A DNA stretch of 64,000 nt from Streptomyces sp. TBY4. Lineage in GTDB: Bacteria > Actinomycetota > Actinomycetes > Streptomycetales > Streptomycetaceae. Location of the stretch: contig NZ_JANAVF010000021.1 of NCBI RefSeq assembly GCF_024213195.1, positions 1 through 64,000 on the forward strand. Reading direction: 5' to 3'. The position numbers were made by a program, and so were the translations under genes. Of this stretch, positions 41,157 to 50,002 are shown one piece after another. Under the pieces are notes generated by a model, which searched no databases, had not been told where the DNA came from, and saw only the letters and a list, made by a program, of their open reading frames with translations. Positions within the stretch are counted from its first letter, which is position 1; the number at the start of each line of letters is the position of its first letter.

Positions 41157-42806
41157 TCACCCCTGTGGCCGTACGAATACCTCCCGGCCGCCGACCACGG
41201 TGGCCAGGCAGACCGGCAGCTCCCCGCCGGGGGTCAGATCGGGCAGCCCCGGGGTGCCGGAGCGGGGGTCCGTGGACCAGCGGGCGACCCGGTCGTCGGG
41301 GGCCTGGACCACCAGTTCGGCCGTGTCCCAGACCGCGTAGTCGGCCGGGGCGCCCGGGACGAGGATGCCCGCGTCGTCGCGGCCCAGGGCCCGCCAGCCG
41401 CCGCGGGTGTGGGCCGCGAAGGCCGCCCGCACGGAGATGCGGTGGGCGGGGGTGTGGTGGAAGGCGGCCGCGCGGACGGTGCCCCAGGGGTCGAGCGGGG
41501 TGACCGGGGCGTCGGAGCCGAAGGCCAGCGGGACCCCGGCCTTGAGCAGGGCCGCGTAGGGGTTGAGGGTGCGGGCTCGCTCGATGCCGAGCCGGTCGGC
41601 GTACATGCCCTCCTCCCCTCCCCACAGCGCGTCGAAGGCCGGCTGCACGGAGGCCGTGAGGCCGAGCTCCGCGAAGGCGGCGATGGTGACCGGGGTCATC
41701 ATCTCGGCGTGCTCGACGCGGTGCCGGGCGGCGCGGACGCGGTCCAGGCCGACCTTCTCGGCGGCGGCCCGGACCCCGGCGACCACGGCGGTGATCGCGG
41801 CGTCCCCGATGGCGTGGAAGCCCGCCTGGAGGCCCGCCTCGGTGCAGGCGGCGACGTGTTCGGCCACGGCCTTCGCGTCGAGGTAGTCGGTGCCGGTGTG
41901 GTCCGCGTCGGCGTACGGGGCGTGCAGGCAGGCGGTGTGCGAGCCGAGGGCTCCGTCGATGAAGAGGTCGCCGGCCGCGCCGACGGCGCCGAGTTCCCGG
42001 ACCCGGTCGAGGTCCCGGTCGGCCCAGTAGCCGAAGACCCGCGGGCCGGGGTGGGTCCGTGCCAGCTCCAGGAGGGCGGTGAAGTCCTCCGGGGAGGAGA
42101 TCTCCGGGCCGCCGCACTCGTGGACGGAGCCGATCCCGAGGGAGGCGGCCCGGTCGAGGGCGGCTCGCTGGGCCTCGGCGCGCTGGGCCGGGGTGAGGGC
42201 GCCGAGCGCGGCGCGGCGTACGGCGTGGTGGGCGTCGCGGGTCAGCGGCTCGTCGGCCGCCCCGGCCGCCTCGGGGACCAGCCGCAGGAGGGCCGTGGTC
42301 ACCACGGCGGAGTGGGCGTCGATGCGGCTGAGGTAGAGCGGGCGGCCGCCGGTGGCCTCGTCCAGCTCCTGCCTGCGCGGGGCGCGGCGTTCGGGCCAGC
42401 GGGCGGCGTCCCAGCCGTGGCCGAGGAGCACCCGGTCGGCGGAACGGGCCTCCGCGTACGCGCGTACGCGCTGGAGGGCTTCGGCGAGGGAGGCGGCCGT
42501 GGACAGGTCCAGGCCGGTCAGGGCGAGGCCCGCGGAGGTGGTGTGCACGTGGGCGTCGGTGAAGGCGGGGGTGACGAGCGCCCCGCCGAGGTCGACGACC
42601 TCGTCCACGCCCTGCGCGAAGGCGTCGGCAGCGCCCTCGGAGCCGACCCAGGCGATGTGGCCGCGCTCCACGACCATCGCGGTGGCGAAGGGATCGGCGG
42701 GGCTGTGGACCTCCCCGCCGCGGAGGAGGACCGTGCGGGGGCCTCCGGCGGTGGGGGTGTGGGCTCCGGCGGCGGTGGCGGAGTCGGCGGCGGTGCGGTC
42801 TGTCAT
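41157..42806 (-). CDS. Amidohydrolase family protein (YtcJ-like)
   Basis: 549 residues from ATG 42806. The metal motif VTPAFTDAHVHTTSAG is near residue 100. GHGWDAARWPE, FHAIGDAAI, HRVEHAEMM and the late Asp in LAFGSDAPVTPLDPWGTVRAA follow in YtcJ-like order. Such enzymes hydrolyse amides or cyclic amides, and many have unknown substrates. No signal peptide. It lies downstream of, and in the same direction as, an Lrp/AsnC regulator gene 50 bp away, which could control it. Confidence 0.88.
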   Translation of the reverse strand: MTDRTAADSATAAGAHTPTAGGPRTVLLRGGEVHSPADPFATAMVVERGHIAWVGSEGAADAFAQGVDEVVDLGGALVTPAFTDAHVHTTSAGLALTGLDLSTAASLAEALQRVRAYAEARSADRVLLGHGWDAARWPERRAPRRQELDEATGGRPLYLSRIDAHSAVVTTALLRLVPEAAGAADEPLTRDAHHAVRRAALGALTPAQRAEAQRAALDRAASLGIGSVHECGGPEISSPEDFTALLELARTHPGPRVFGYWADRDLDRVRELGAVGAAGDLFIDGALGSHTACLHAPYADADHTGTDYLDAKAVAEHVAACTEAGLQAGFHAIGDAAITAVVAGVRAAAEKVGLDRVRAARHRVEHAEMMTPVTIAAFAELGLTASVQPAFDALWGGEEGMYADRLGIERARTLNPYAALLKAGVPLAFGSDAPVTPLDPWGTVRAAAFHHTPAHRISVRAAFAAHTRGGWRALGRDDAGILVPGAPADYAVWDTAELVVQAPDDRVARWSTDPRSGTPGLPDLTPGGELPVCLATVVGGREVFVRPQG

Positions 42807-42856
42807 GCCGACAGTCTGGCTTGTGCGTTGCGTGCCGCCGACCGCGGCCCCTGGAA

Positions 42857-43306
42857 TCACACCCGGGGCGGGCGGGCCTCGTACGGGGTGGAGAGGACCA
42901 CCGTCGTGCGGGTGGAGACGTGGGCCAGGGCGCGCAGCCGGCCGAGGAGGTCCTCCAGCTCCAGCGGGGTGGCCACGCGGACCTTGAGGATGTAGTTCTC
43001 GTCGCCCGCGACGCTGTGGCAGGCCTCGATCTCGGGCACCCCGGCGAGGCGCTCCGCGATGTCGTCCGGTGCGCTGGGGTCGAAGGGCTTCACCGAGATG
43101 AAGGCCGTCAGGGGCAGGCCCACGGCCTCGGGGTCGACGACCGCCGCGTAGCCGCGGATGACCCCGCGCTGTTCCAGGCGGCGTACTCGCTGATGGACCG
43201 CCGACGTGGACAGTCCGGTGGCCTTGCCCAGGTCCGTGTAGCTCATCCGCCCGTCGCGTACCAGCAGATCCACGATCTGGCGGTCCAGCTCCTCCATTGC
43301 GCTCAT
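42857..43306 (-). CDS. Lrp/AsnC family transcriptional regulator
   Basis: 149 residues from ATG 43306. N-terminal HTH: LDRQIVDLLVRDGRMSYTDLGKATGLSTSAVHQRVRRLEQRGVIRGYAAVVD. The C-terminal RAM domain follows with FISVKPFD and VAGDENYILKVRVATPLELEDLLGRLR, where amino-acid effectors bind. Probably autoregulated from the 210-bp gap shared with the divergent gene at 43517. Confidence 0.93.
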   Translation of the reverse strand: MSAMEELDRQIVDLLVRDGRMSYTDLGKATGLSTSAVHQRVRRLEQRGVIRGYAAVVDPEAVGLPLTAFISVKPFDPSAPDDIAERLAGVPEIEACHSVAGDENYILKVRVATPLELEDLLGRLRALAHVSTRTTVVLSTPYEARPPRV

Positions 43307-43516
43307 AGGCGCACAACCTACGTCCATGAACGGCTTCAGGCACAGCGGTGTCCACGGATTGAGGTGGCACCTGCGGCGGGCATGTGACCAAGGCCACAGG
43401 CGTATGCGGGCGTACGGCGGCCGGATGTGGTTACTCGTGCCGCGCGACGGGAAGTGCTTGGGGTGGCCGTGGCCGAAGAACCTGCCCGCCCGGCCCACCC
43501 AAGGGGGAGTACATCC

Positions 43517-43960
43517 ATGCTGAACACCAAGCGCGCCGGTCGTACCGAACCGGAGCCCCTGGAAATCGTCGAGAGCGGTTACGCCGACGACGACGACTAC
43601 CTCGAATACGCCGAGGGCTTCGAGATCCACCACGCGACCTGCCCCGACTGCGGCCAGTCGATCGCCCTCGTGGCGGACGAGGAGTTCCTGCCGGAGCACG
43701 CCCTCTGCCTGACCCCGTGGAACCCCTTCGGGCTCACGGTGTGCGCGGGCACCGGGCGGCCCGCCTCCGACGCGCTGCCGACCCTCGGCTTCGGCGACGA
43801 GGCCGCGGAGCTGGAGGCCGTCGTCCACCTGGCGCTGCCGCAGGGGCTGGACTGGCGGACGCAGCCGTTCTCGCACGTCGGCGGCCCCGGCTCGCGTCCC
43901 GTGCGGATGCCGGCGCCCGCGATGCTGCCGCAGAAGCGCCAGCACGCGCAGGCCGCCTGA
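43517..43960 (+). CDS. Hypothetical protein with CPDCG motif
   Basis: 147 residues from ATG 43517, with AAGGGGGAG just upstream. Very acidic N-terminal half (SGYADDDDYLEYAEGFEIH) followed by ATCPDCGQSIALVADEEFLPEHALCLTPWNPFGLTVCAGTG, whose four Cys could bind zinc. I do not recognise the family. Divergent from the Lrp gene; it may be its target. Confidence 0.75.
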   Translation: MLNTKRAGRTEPEPLEIVESGYADDDDYLEYAEGFEIHHATCPDCGQSIALVADEEFLPEHALCLTPWNPFGLTVCAGTGRPASDALPTLGFGDEAAELEAVVHLALPQGLDWRTQPFSHVGGPGSRPVRMPAPAMLPQKRQHAQAA

Positions 43961-43977
43961 GCCCGGACCCGGGACGC

Positions 43978-45081
43978 CTACCAGTACGTTCCCTGCACCA
44001 TGGCGGTGAGACTGGCATGGTGCAGGATCAGGCTGTCGGGATCCGCCGGGATCTCGACCTCGCCGAAGTGCGCCTGGCGGTAGGCGATGCGCAGCATCAG
44101 GATCCCGTGCCGCAGGGCGGCGTAGAGCGTGTAGAACTCCATGTCCCGCGGCGTGTGCCCGGTGAGTTCGGCGTACCGGCGTTCGATGTCCTCGCGGCGC
44201 AGGAAGTCCGGCAGGCCCGGCTGGCCGAAACTGATGGTCAGGTCCTGGAAGAACCGGTGCAGGTAGACGGTCCAGCCGAGATCGACCTCGCGCGGGGCGC
44301 AGGCCGCCATCTCCCAGTCGAGGACGGCCACCGGTGCGAAGCCGTCGGGCTCGTAGACGACGTTGCCGATGCGCGCGTCGCCCCAGTTCAGCACGGCCGG
44401 ACCGCCCTCGTCGGCGGGCCACAGCTCTTCGAGCCGGGCGAACGACCGCTCCAGCAGGGGCGATCGGGACTTCCCCGCAACCACCCAGTCGTAGTAGGTC
44501 CGTTGGGCCTCTACGTGGCGGCGCAGCGGGCTCCCCTCGCCCTCCGGGAGGAGGAACAGCGCCTCCTCCGGCGGGAACTGGTCGTGCAGCCGGGCCAGCA
44601 GCGCGACGCTCGACTCCTGGAGCGCGGAGCGCTGCGCGTCGGTCGCGGCGTGCAGCCAGTTCCCCTCGTAGGTGTAGGGCATCACATCGGGCGGTACGCG
44701 ACCTTCGGCGCGGGCCATCACGAAGAACGGGGCCCCGAGCGGGCCGGGGTCCTCTTCCAGCCACTGCACGCGCGGGACCGGCAGGTCGGTGTGGGCGGCG
44801 ACCAGGCTCATGACCCGGTGCTGGCGGGGCATGTCGTACGTCGGGAAGACGGTGTAGGCGGCCGGGTCGGCGGCGAGGCGCAGGGCGCAGGCGCGGAGGG
44901 GGGCGTCGGGGTGCTCTATGTCGAAGAGCAGGGTCTCGCTGGACATCCCGTTGGAACCGGGGACGGAGATGTTGGTGACCTTCGCGCCGGGAAGCTCGGT
45001 GTCGAGCCAGGCGGCGAGGCGGCGGCCCAGCTCCTCGGGTTCGCGGGTGGAGGTACGGGGGCGCGGTGCCGGTCCTGCCAT
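43978..45081 (-). CDS. Phosphotransferase family protein (aminoglycoside phosphotransferase/kinase-like)
   Basis: 367 residues. Kinase-like fold: the catalytic loop LNWGDARIGNVVY (usual HGD replaced by NWGD) and metal motif AVLDWEMAACAPREVDLGW. The N-terminal FDIEHPDAPLRACALRLAAD is the nucleotide-binding lobe. Proteins of this type are often encoded near acyl-CoA dehydrogenases in actinobacteria and their substrate is unclear, so antibiotic resistance should not be assumed. The next upstream gene on this strand ends 51 bp away, suggesting an operon. Confidence 0.85.
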   Translation of the reverse strand: MAGPAPRPRTSTREPEELGRRLAAWLDTELPGAKVTNISVPGSNGMSSETLLFDIEHPDAPLRACALRLAADPAAYTVFPTYDMPRQHRVMSLVAAHTDLPVPRVQWLEEDPGPLGAPFFVMARAEGRVPPDVMPYTYEGNWLHAATDAQRSALQESSVALLARLHDQFPPEEALFLLPEGEGSPLRRHVEAQRTYYDWVVAGKSRSPLLERSFARLEELWPADEGGPAVLNWGDARIGNVVYEPDGFAPVAVLDWEMAACAPREVDLGWTVYLHRFFQDLTISFGQPGLPDFLRREDIERRYAELTGHTPRDMEFYTLYAALRHGILMLRIAYRQAHFGEVEIPADPDSLILHHASLTAMVQGTYW

Positions 45082-45132
45082 GGGAAACCCCTTCTCTGGC
45101 TTGGTTGTTGAGGTCGAGGTTGCGGCCGGGGG

Positions 45133-46266
45133 TTACGGGGCCACCGAGCTGTAGTCGGCGAAGCCGCTGGGGTCGTGGCGGCCGAAGCTGCCGTGCTCGA
45201 AGATGCCGTAGCCGGTGCGGCCCTCGAGGGTGAAGCGGGCCGAGTGGTCGGTGACCCCGAAGGCGGCCATCGGATGGGCCGCGGGGTCGGAGAGGTCGTA
45301 GGTGCGGCGGTCGGTCCAGCCGCGGCCCTGCCAGGTGCCGTGCTGCCAGTCGGAGGCGGGCGGGTAGCCGGCCCCGACGGCGAGCGGGGAGGAGTTCAGG
45401 ATCTCCACGCCGAGTTCCAGCGGTTTGCGGCCGGCCGGATCGGTGAGGTGGACGACGGCGCTCTCGGGGTGCCGGGTGCCCGGGCGGTAGCGGATGTCCG
45501 TGTGCGGCCAGCCGAGCTGCACGTCGTGGCGGCCACTGGCCTCGGGGAAGACCTGCACGGCCTCGCTGAGGGCCCGGTGGCCGTCGGCGTCCTCCTGGGC
45601 GATGACCATCAGGAAGCGGTCCTCGAACCGGACCGGGATCCAGAGCCAGTGGAACCCCTCGGGGCGGTGCTCCTCGGCGGCCCGGCCGCCCTCCTCGCCC
45701 GGGATCGGGCGCACGCCCCAGCTCCGGTCGCGGGTGCCGGTCCAGTCGGCGCCGAGGGTGAACTCCTCGCCCTTGGCGCGGATGGTGCCGGTGACACCGC
45801 CCGCCTGGACGAAGCGGCGCCCCTCGAGCATGAGGCGGTCGCCGCGGCGCTGGGTGTGGTGCGGCTCCCACACGGCGGGGAACTCCGCGGTCCAGGTGAT
45901 CTCGTACGAGAGCCCGTCGGGGTCCTCGGGATCGGCGGCGCAGGAGAGGGTGAGCTGCTGGAGGGGTTCGTCGACGGTGATCCGGAGCGGGCCGACGGAG
46001 AGGTTCATGCGGTCGTCGGTGAGGGCGTCGGAGGCCCGGACCGCGAGGAGTTCGTCGCCGACGCGGAGGGTGGCGTAGGCGTCGATGACGCCGGCGTTGG
46101 GGTAGACCCCGAGGCCGAGGATCAGGACGGCGCGGCCCGCGTGGTCGAAGACGTGGAAGATGCAGCGGTCGTAGGCGTTGCGGTCGCCGGTGACGAGGTG
46201 CTTCATCGACAACGGGGCCTGGTGGACGGGGTATTCGTCGAGCGGTACGGGCCGGTCGGCGGGCAT
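45133..46266 (-). CDS. Conserved hypothetical protein (DUF7064/7065-like), paired with the phosphotransferase
   Basis: 377 residues from ATG 46266. It is beta-rich with no signal peptide or TM. Notable segments are YPNAGVIDAYATLRVGDELLAVRASD, DRSWGVRPIPGE, FHWLWIPVRFEDRFLMVIAQED and HGSFGRHDPSGFADYSS. This pattern resembles large beta-barrel proteins found next to phosphotransferase-like genes in actinobacteria, possibly lipid- or carotenoid-related, but I cannot name a reaction. Probably cotranscribed with the gene at 43978. Confidence 0.75.
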   Translation of the reverse strand: MPADRPVPLDEYPVHQAPLSMKHLVTGDRNAYDRCIFHVFDHAGRAVLILGLGVYPNAGVIDAYATLRVGDELLAVRASDALTDDRMNLSVGPLRITVDEPLQQLTLSCAADPEDPDGLSYEITWTAEFPAVWEPHHTQRRGDRLMLEGRRFVQAGGVTGTIRAKGEEFTLGADWTGTRDRSWGVRPIPGEEGGRAAEEHRPEGFHWLWIPVRFEDRFLMVIAQEDADGHRALSEAVQVFPEASGRHDVQLGWPHTDIRYRPGTRHPESAVVHLTDPAGRKPLELGVEILNSSPLAVGAGYPPASDWQHGTWQGRGWTDRRTYDLSDPAAHPMAAFGVTDHSARFTLEGRTGYGIFEHGSFGRHDPSGFADYSSVAP

Positions 46267-46932
46267 GGCGAACCTCCGTGGACGGGTGCGGGGGGTGACA
46301 CCTGGGCGGAGATGACGGTACGTCAGATGACGGGGCGGGGGCCAGGGTTGTGGCACGAACTGGCGGGGAGACACGTCGTGCGGGGGCCCGGTTGGGGCGG
46401 GCCGTTGGCGGGGGGCTGGGCACCCGGTGCTGCGGGAGGCGGGCGCGCGCTTCCGGCCCGGGGAGTGCCCTGCGGGGCTTCCCCTACCCGCCCTTCCCCC
46501 GTTCCCCGGGGCTCCGCCCCGGACCCCTCGCCCGTGCGGGCCCACCGCCGGGACCCCTCACCGGGGTCCACACCCGACACCTCGGCCAGGTGGGCCGCCG
46601 CCGGGGCCGTTCCCCGGGCTCCACGCCCGGCACCTCGGCCGGGTGGGCCGCCGCCGGGGTCGTTCCCCGGGCCCCGCACCTGATCCCTCGCCTGTGCGGG
46701 CCCGCCGCCGGGATCCCTCACCGGGGTCCACACCCGACACCTCGGCCTGGGCCGCCGCCGGGGCTGTTCCCCGGGCCCCGCGCTCGGTGGGCGTCCGGGG
46801 GCACGGGTGGCGGCGTGGTCGGGTTCGGGGGTCGGTTTCGGGGGGTGCGGGGCCGTGGCTCGGGGGTGGGGTGGGGAGAGGTCGAACGGATGGGCGGGGT
46901 TACCCGTGGGTCGGGTGGCGCGTTGGCCCGGT
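46267..46932. repeat. 666-bp repeat-rich intergenic region
   Basis: No credible gene. It holds a dispersed-repeat copy (46467-46527) and a tandem block. CCGTGCGGGCCC...CACCTCGGCC at 46532-46620 recurs about 160 bp later at 46692-46785, and a shorter third version (46625-46680) lies between. Units combine CACACCCGACACCTCGGCC with GCCGCCGCCGGGG-TTCCCCGGG. The reading frames across it encode Pro/Gly/Arg low complexity on both strands. Confidence 0.75.
46467..46527 (+). repeat. dispersed intergenic repeat, copy 1
   Basis: Begins GCCCTGCGGGGC, continues TCCCCTACCCGCCCTTCC and ends GTTCCCCGGGGCTCCGCCCC then GGACCCC. The same string, with small changes, occurs at 54236-54296, inverted at 54455-54517, and at 57546-57605. 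The CCCCGGG-CTCCG-CCCGG part can fold into a hairpin. Confidence 0.75.
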
Positions 46933-47157
46933 ATGACCGCGATGGAGACTTCCGCGCCGAGGGTGGGGCGCCGGCGGCGGGTGGCTGCCGAAGGGTTCGA
47001 AGAATCGGTTCAGCGGGTGGCCGACCCGCCTATTTATCGTGCGCTGCTCACGCGGTGGGAGGAGGACGGACGGACCGTGCCGGGGCAGCGGGATCCGGAG
47101 TGGTACCGGATCGCGTCGTCCCCGATCTGGCCGACCGGCCCCCTCTTCGGCGGGTGA
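46933..47157 (+). CDS. Small hypothetical protein
   Basis: 74 residues from ATG 46933: MTAMETSAPRVGRRRRVAAEG, then EESVQRVADPPIYRALLTRWEEDGRTVPG and a C-terminus WYRIASSPIWPTGPLFGG. It has normal amino-acid composition and moderate codon bias in a region otherwise low-complexity, and ends 9 bp before the convergent acyl-CoA dehydrogenase stop. There is no clear ribosome site. Could be genuine; not recognised. Confidence 0.5.
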   Translation: MTAMETSAPRVGRRRRVAAEGFEESVQRVADPPIYRALLTRWEEDGRTVPGQRDPEWYRIASSPIWPTGPLFGG

Positions 47158-47166
47158 CCGCGAGCG

Positions 47167-48336
47167 TCAGCGGGACTCCGGGCCCGCCAGGTGGCGGGCG
47201 ATCACCATGCGCTGGATCTGGTTCGTGCCCTCCACGATCTGGAGGACCTTCGCCTCGCGCATCAGCCGCTCGACCGGGAAGTCCGCCGTGTAGCCGTAGC
47301 CGCCCAGGACCTGGACCGCGTCCGTCGTGACGGCCATCGCCGCGTCGGTGCAGAAGAGCTTGGCCATCGCCGCCTGGCGGGAGAAGGGCTTGCCCGCGTC
47401 CCGCAGCCGCGCCGCCGCGAGGTAGAGGGACCGGCCGGCCTCGATCTTCGTGGCCATGTCGGCCAGCATGAACCGCAGGCCCTGGAAGTCCGCGATCGGG
47501 TGTCCGAACTGCTTGCGGTCCAGGGCGTAGGCCAGGGCCTCGTCCAGGGCGGCCTGGGCCACGCCGATCGCGCAGGCGGCGATGCCGAGGCGGCCCGCGT
47601 CCAGGGCGGCCAGGGCGATGGTGAAGCCCTGGCCCTCCTCACCGATGCGGCGCGTGTCGGGAACCCGTACGCCGTCGAAGTGCAGCTGGGCGGTGGGCGA
47701 GCCCTTCATGCCCATCTTCTTCTCGGGGACCGCCGCCGTGAGGCCTTCCGCGTCGCCGGGGACCAGGAAGGCCGTGATGCCCTTCGGGCCGTTCACGCCG
47801 GTACGGGCCAGCACCGTGTAGAAGTCGGCGACGCCGCCGTGGGTGATCCAGGCCTTGGTGCCGCTGATCAGCCAGTCCTCGCCGTCCCGGACCGCCTTGG
47901 TGGTCAGGGAGGCCGCGTCCGAGCCCGAGGCCGGCTCGGAGAGGCAGTACGCGCCGAGCAGTCCGCCGCCGAGCATGGCGGGCAGGTGGGCGCCCTGCTG
48001 CTCCTTGGTTCCGTAGCCGGCCAGGCCGTGGCAGGCCAGCGAGTGCACGCTGACACCGAGCCCGACGGTGAGACGGGCCGCGGCCAGCTCCTCCAGCACC
48101 TGGAGGTACACCTCGTACGGCTGCTCGCCGCCGCCGTACTCGCCGGCGTACGGGAGCCCGAGCAGTCCGGCCTCGGAGAGCAGCGTGAAGACCTCGCGGG
48201 GGAAGCGGCCGGCGTCCTCCTCCTCGGCGGCCCGGGGGCGGATCTCCCGCTGCGCGATCTCGCGCACGAGCGCGAGCAGGTCTCGGGACTCCTCGGTGGG
48301 CAGCGATCGGTCCACCTGCGGCGCGCGGTCGGTCAT
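47167..48336 (-). CDS. Acyl-CoA dehydrogenase
   Basis: 389 residues from ATG 48336, with GAGGAG about 10 nt upstream. FAD-dependent alpha,beta-dehydrogenation of acyl-CoA. Domain order: N-terminal helical, beta middle (YCLSEPASGSDAASLTTKAVRDGEDWLISGTKAWITHGG) and C-terminal helical domain with catalytic Glu in VLQIVEGTNQIQRMVIAR. GMKGSPTAQLHFDGVRVP is the usual substrate loop. It lies downstream of a TetR gene in the same direction (158-bp gap). Confidence 0.94.
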   Translation of the reverse strand: MTDRAPQVDRSLPTEESRDLLALVREIAQREIRPRAAEEEDAGRFPREVFTLLSEAGLLGLPYAGEYGGGEQPYEVYLQVLEELAAARLTVGLGVSVHSLACHGLAGYGTKEQQGAHLPAMLGGGLLGAYCLSEPASGSDAASLTTKAVRDGEDWLISGTKAWITHGGVADFYTVLARTGVNGPKGITAFLVPGDAEGLTAAVPEKKMGMKGSPTAQLHFDGVRVPDTRRIGEEGQGFTIALAALDAGRLGIAACAIGVAQAALDEALAYALDRKQFGHPIADFQGLRFMLADMATKIEAGRSLYLAAARLRDAGKPFSRQAAMAKLFCTDAAMAVTTDAVQVLGGYGYTADFPVERLMREAKVLQIVEGTNQIQRMVIARHLAGPESR

Positions 48337-48494
48337 GGCGGCGCTCTCCTCACTCGTCAAGCACGGGGCGGCGCGTGAGGGTGGTACGCGTCGCCGGGTC
48401 TCGGGGCTCACAACCGATGGTGCCCTCCCGGATCGCGGGAAGGTCCTGTTCAAGGGGCTGCGGCGGTTGAGTATGCCCGATCAGGGGCTTCCCG

Positions 48495-49265
48495 TCACGG
48501 GTGCGAGATCGCCCCCGGGGGAAGATCGTCCTCCGGGAGCGGCGGGGCCGGACACTCGGGGACGAACTCCTCGATCACCGTCAGGGTCGCGCGCAGCGTG
48601 CGCACCAGCAGGGCGCCGACCTCGGCCCGGCCGGGGCGATCGCGTTTCCCAGGAGCACCAGGAGTCCCGGGAGCCCCATGAGCCCCGGGCTCACGGCCCT
48701 CCGGAACCTGCGCCGGGACCTGCGCCGGAACCTGCGCCGGCGCCTCCGCCGGGCCGATCCAGTCGAGGGTGCTGCCCTCGACCCCCGCCAGCCAGCCGAT
48801 CAGTGCCAGCCGGGCGATCGGCGGGATCTCACGGCGGCCGTACGCGCCTTCCGCGATGGTCGCGATCATTTCCTCGCGGACGGCGTCGCGGATGGCGAGC
48901 ACCTCGGAGTCCGAGCCGACGCCGCCGGTGACGATGGTGCGGTAGGCGGCCTGGTGGTGCTCGGCGTAGTGCAGGTAGCCGTCGATGGTGGTGCGCACCC
49001 GCTGCGCGTTGGGCAGCTCGCTCTCGCCCGCGGCGCGGGCCACGAGCTCGGCCACCGAGTCCTCGACGATGGCCAGGTAGTAGCCGCGTTTGCTCTTGAA
49101 GTAGTAGTAGATGAGCCCCTTGGCCACGCCCGCGTGCTTGGCGATGTCGTCCATGGAGAGCGCGTCGTACGAGGTGTCGGCGAACAACTTCCGCCCGATG
49201 GCTATCAGTTCGGCCCGCCGAACCTGCGAACGTCCGGTCGTTCCCCGCTGTTGACTATTATTCAA
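48495..49265 (-). CDS. TetR family transcriptional regulator
   Basis: 256 residues if started at TTG 49265, which AGGG precedes by 7 nt; no ATG is available and a GTG at 49349 is the alternative. HTH: RRAELIAIGRKLFADTSYDALSMDDIAKHAGVAKGLIYYYFKSKRGYYLAIV. The ligand domain is followed by a low-complexity tail with PAQVPAQVPAQVP, then AHGAPGTPGAPGK. By position it probably represses itself and the acyl-CoA dehydrogenase in response to an acyl-CoA. Only about 110 bp separate it from the divergent DUF6230 gene. Confidence 0.9.
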   Translation of the reverse strand: MNNSQQRGTTGRSQVRRAELIAIGRKLFADTSYDALSMDDIAKHAGVAKGLIYYYFKSKRGYYLAIVEDSVAELVARAAGESELPNAQRVRTTIDGYLHYAEHHQAAYRTIVTGGVGSDSEVLAIRDAVREEMIATIAEGAYGRREIPPIARLALIGWLAGVEGSTLDWIGPAEAPAQVPAQVPAQVPEGREPGAHGAPGTPGAPGKRDRPGRAEVGALLVRTLRATLTVIEEFVPECPAPPLPEDDLPPGAISHP

Positions 49266-49375
49266 ATTCAGCCCTAGCCTCGAACTGCCACAGGATGCCC
49301 GAAGTATGGCAGACCCCTGGGCGCCCCCCTTCGCACTTCCCCTGCGCACCTGACGACGTACGGGAGGAACACATC

Positions 49376-50002
49376 ATGGGCAACAGCAGAACGAGCAGGA
49401 CGGTCAACGCGCCCGAGGGCCGGGCCAATTGGAAGAAGACGGCCGCCGTCGCGATGCCCGCGGTCGTCGCGGTCGGAGCGATGGCGATGGTCATGGCGCA
49501 GGGCGCGCTCGCCGCCTCCTTCGCCGTCTCGGGGACCAGCTTCCAGGTCTCCTCGTCCAAACTGAGCAGCAAGGGCCTGTCCTCCTACGTGCACACGGAC
49601 CGCTCCGTCGACGGCAAGGGGCATCCCGTCGCCCTGCTCGGCATCGGCGAGGCCACGCTCACCGACATCTGCCAGGCCGCCGAGGTGGACACCCCGGTGG
49701 GCAAGGTGGTCTTCAAGCTGACCGCCGGCGGCCCGGCCGGCCAGGTCACCGCCAGCAATCTGATCATCGACGGCGAGGACCTGGCCGGCGACGCCGTCTT
49801 CGGGACGGCCCAGATCGGCCGCGACGCCTCCACCCTCGACCAGGTCGGCGGGATCAAGGGCGAGGCCGGCAAGTTCGGCCTCCAGGCCGGGGACATCGAG
49901 GTCGTGGACGTGAAGTCGAACGCCTGGTCGGCGACCGGCGGCAACTTCCGCCTCAAGGGCCTGAAGCTGAACGTCAGCCTGGACGGCAAGAAGTGCTTCT
50001 AG
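49376..50002 (+). CDS. DUF6230 family secreted/membrane-anchored protein
   Basis: 208 residues from ATG 49376 with GGGAGGAAC upstream. N-terminal signal or anchor: WKKTAAVAMPAVVAVGAMAMVMAQGALAASFAVSG, with a possible AxA cleavage site. The rest is beta-rich (FQVSSSKLSSKGLSSYVHTDRSVDGKGHPVALLGIGEATLTDICQAA ... NFRLKGLKLNVSLDGKKCF) with two Cys that could form a disulfide. DUF6230 is a Streptomyces family that regularly precedes DUF6114; function is not known to me. Confidence 0.85.
   Translation: MGNSRTSRTVNAPEGRANWKKTAAVAMPAVVAVGAMAMVMAQGALAASFAVSGTSFQVSSSKLSSKGLSSYVHTDRSVDGKGHPVALLGIGEATLTDICQAAEVDTPVGKVVFKLTAGGPAGQVTASNLIIDGEDLAGDAVFGTAQIGRDASTLDQVGGIKGEAGKFGLQAGDIEVVDVKSNAWSATGGNFRLKGLKLNVSLDGKKCF

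Noticed and set aside
43978..45081. Antibiotic-resistance phosphotransferase
   Set aside because: The catalytic loop is NWGD rather than HGD and the gene sits with an unrelated hypothetical; resistance is not supported by the sequence.
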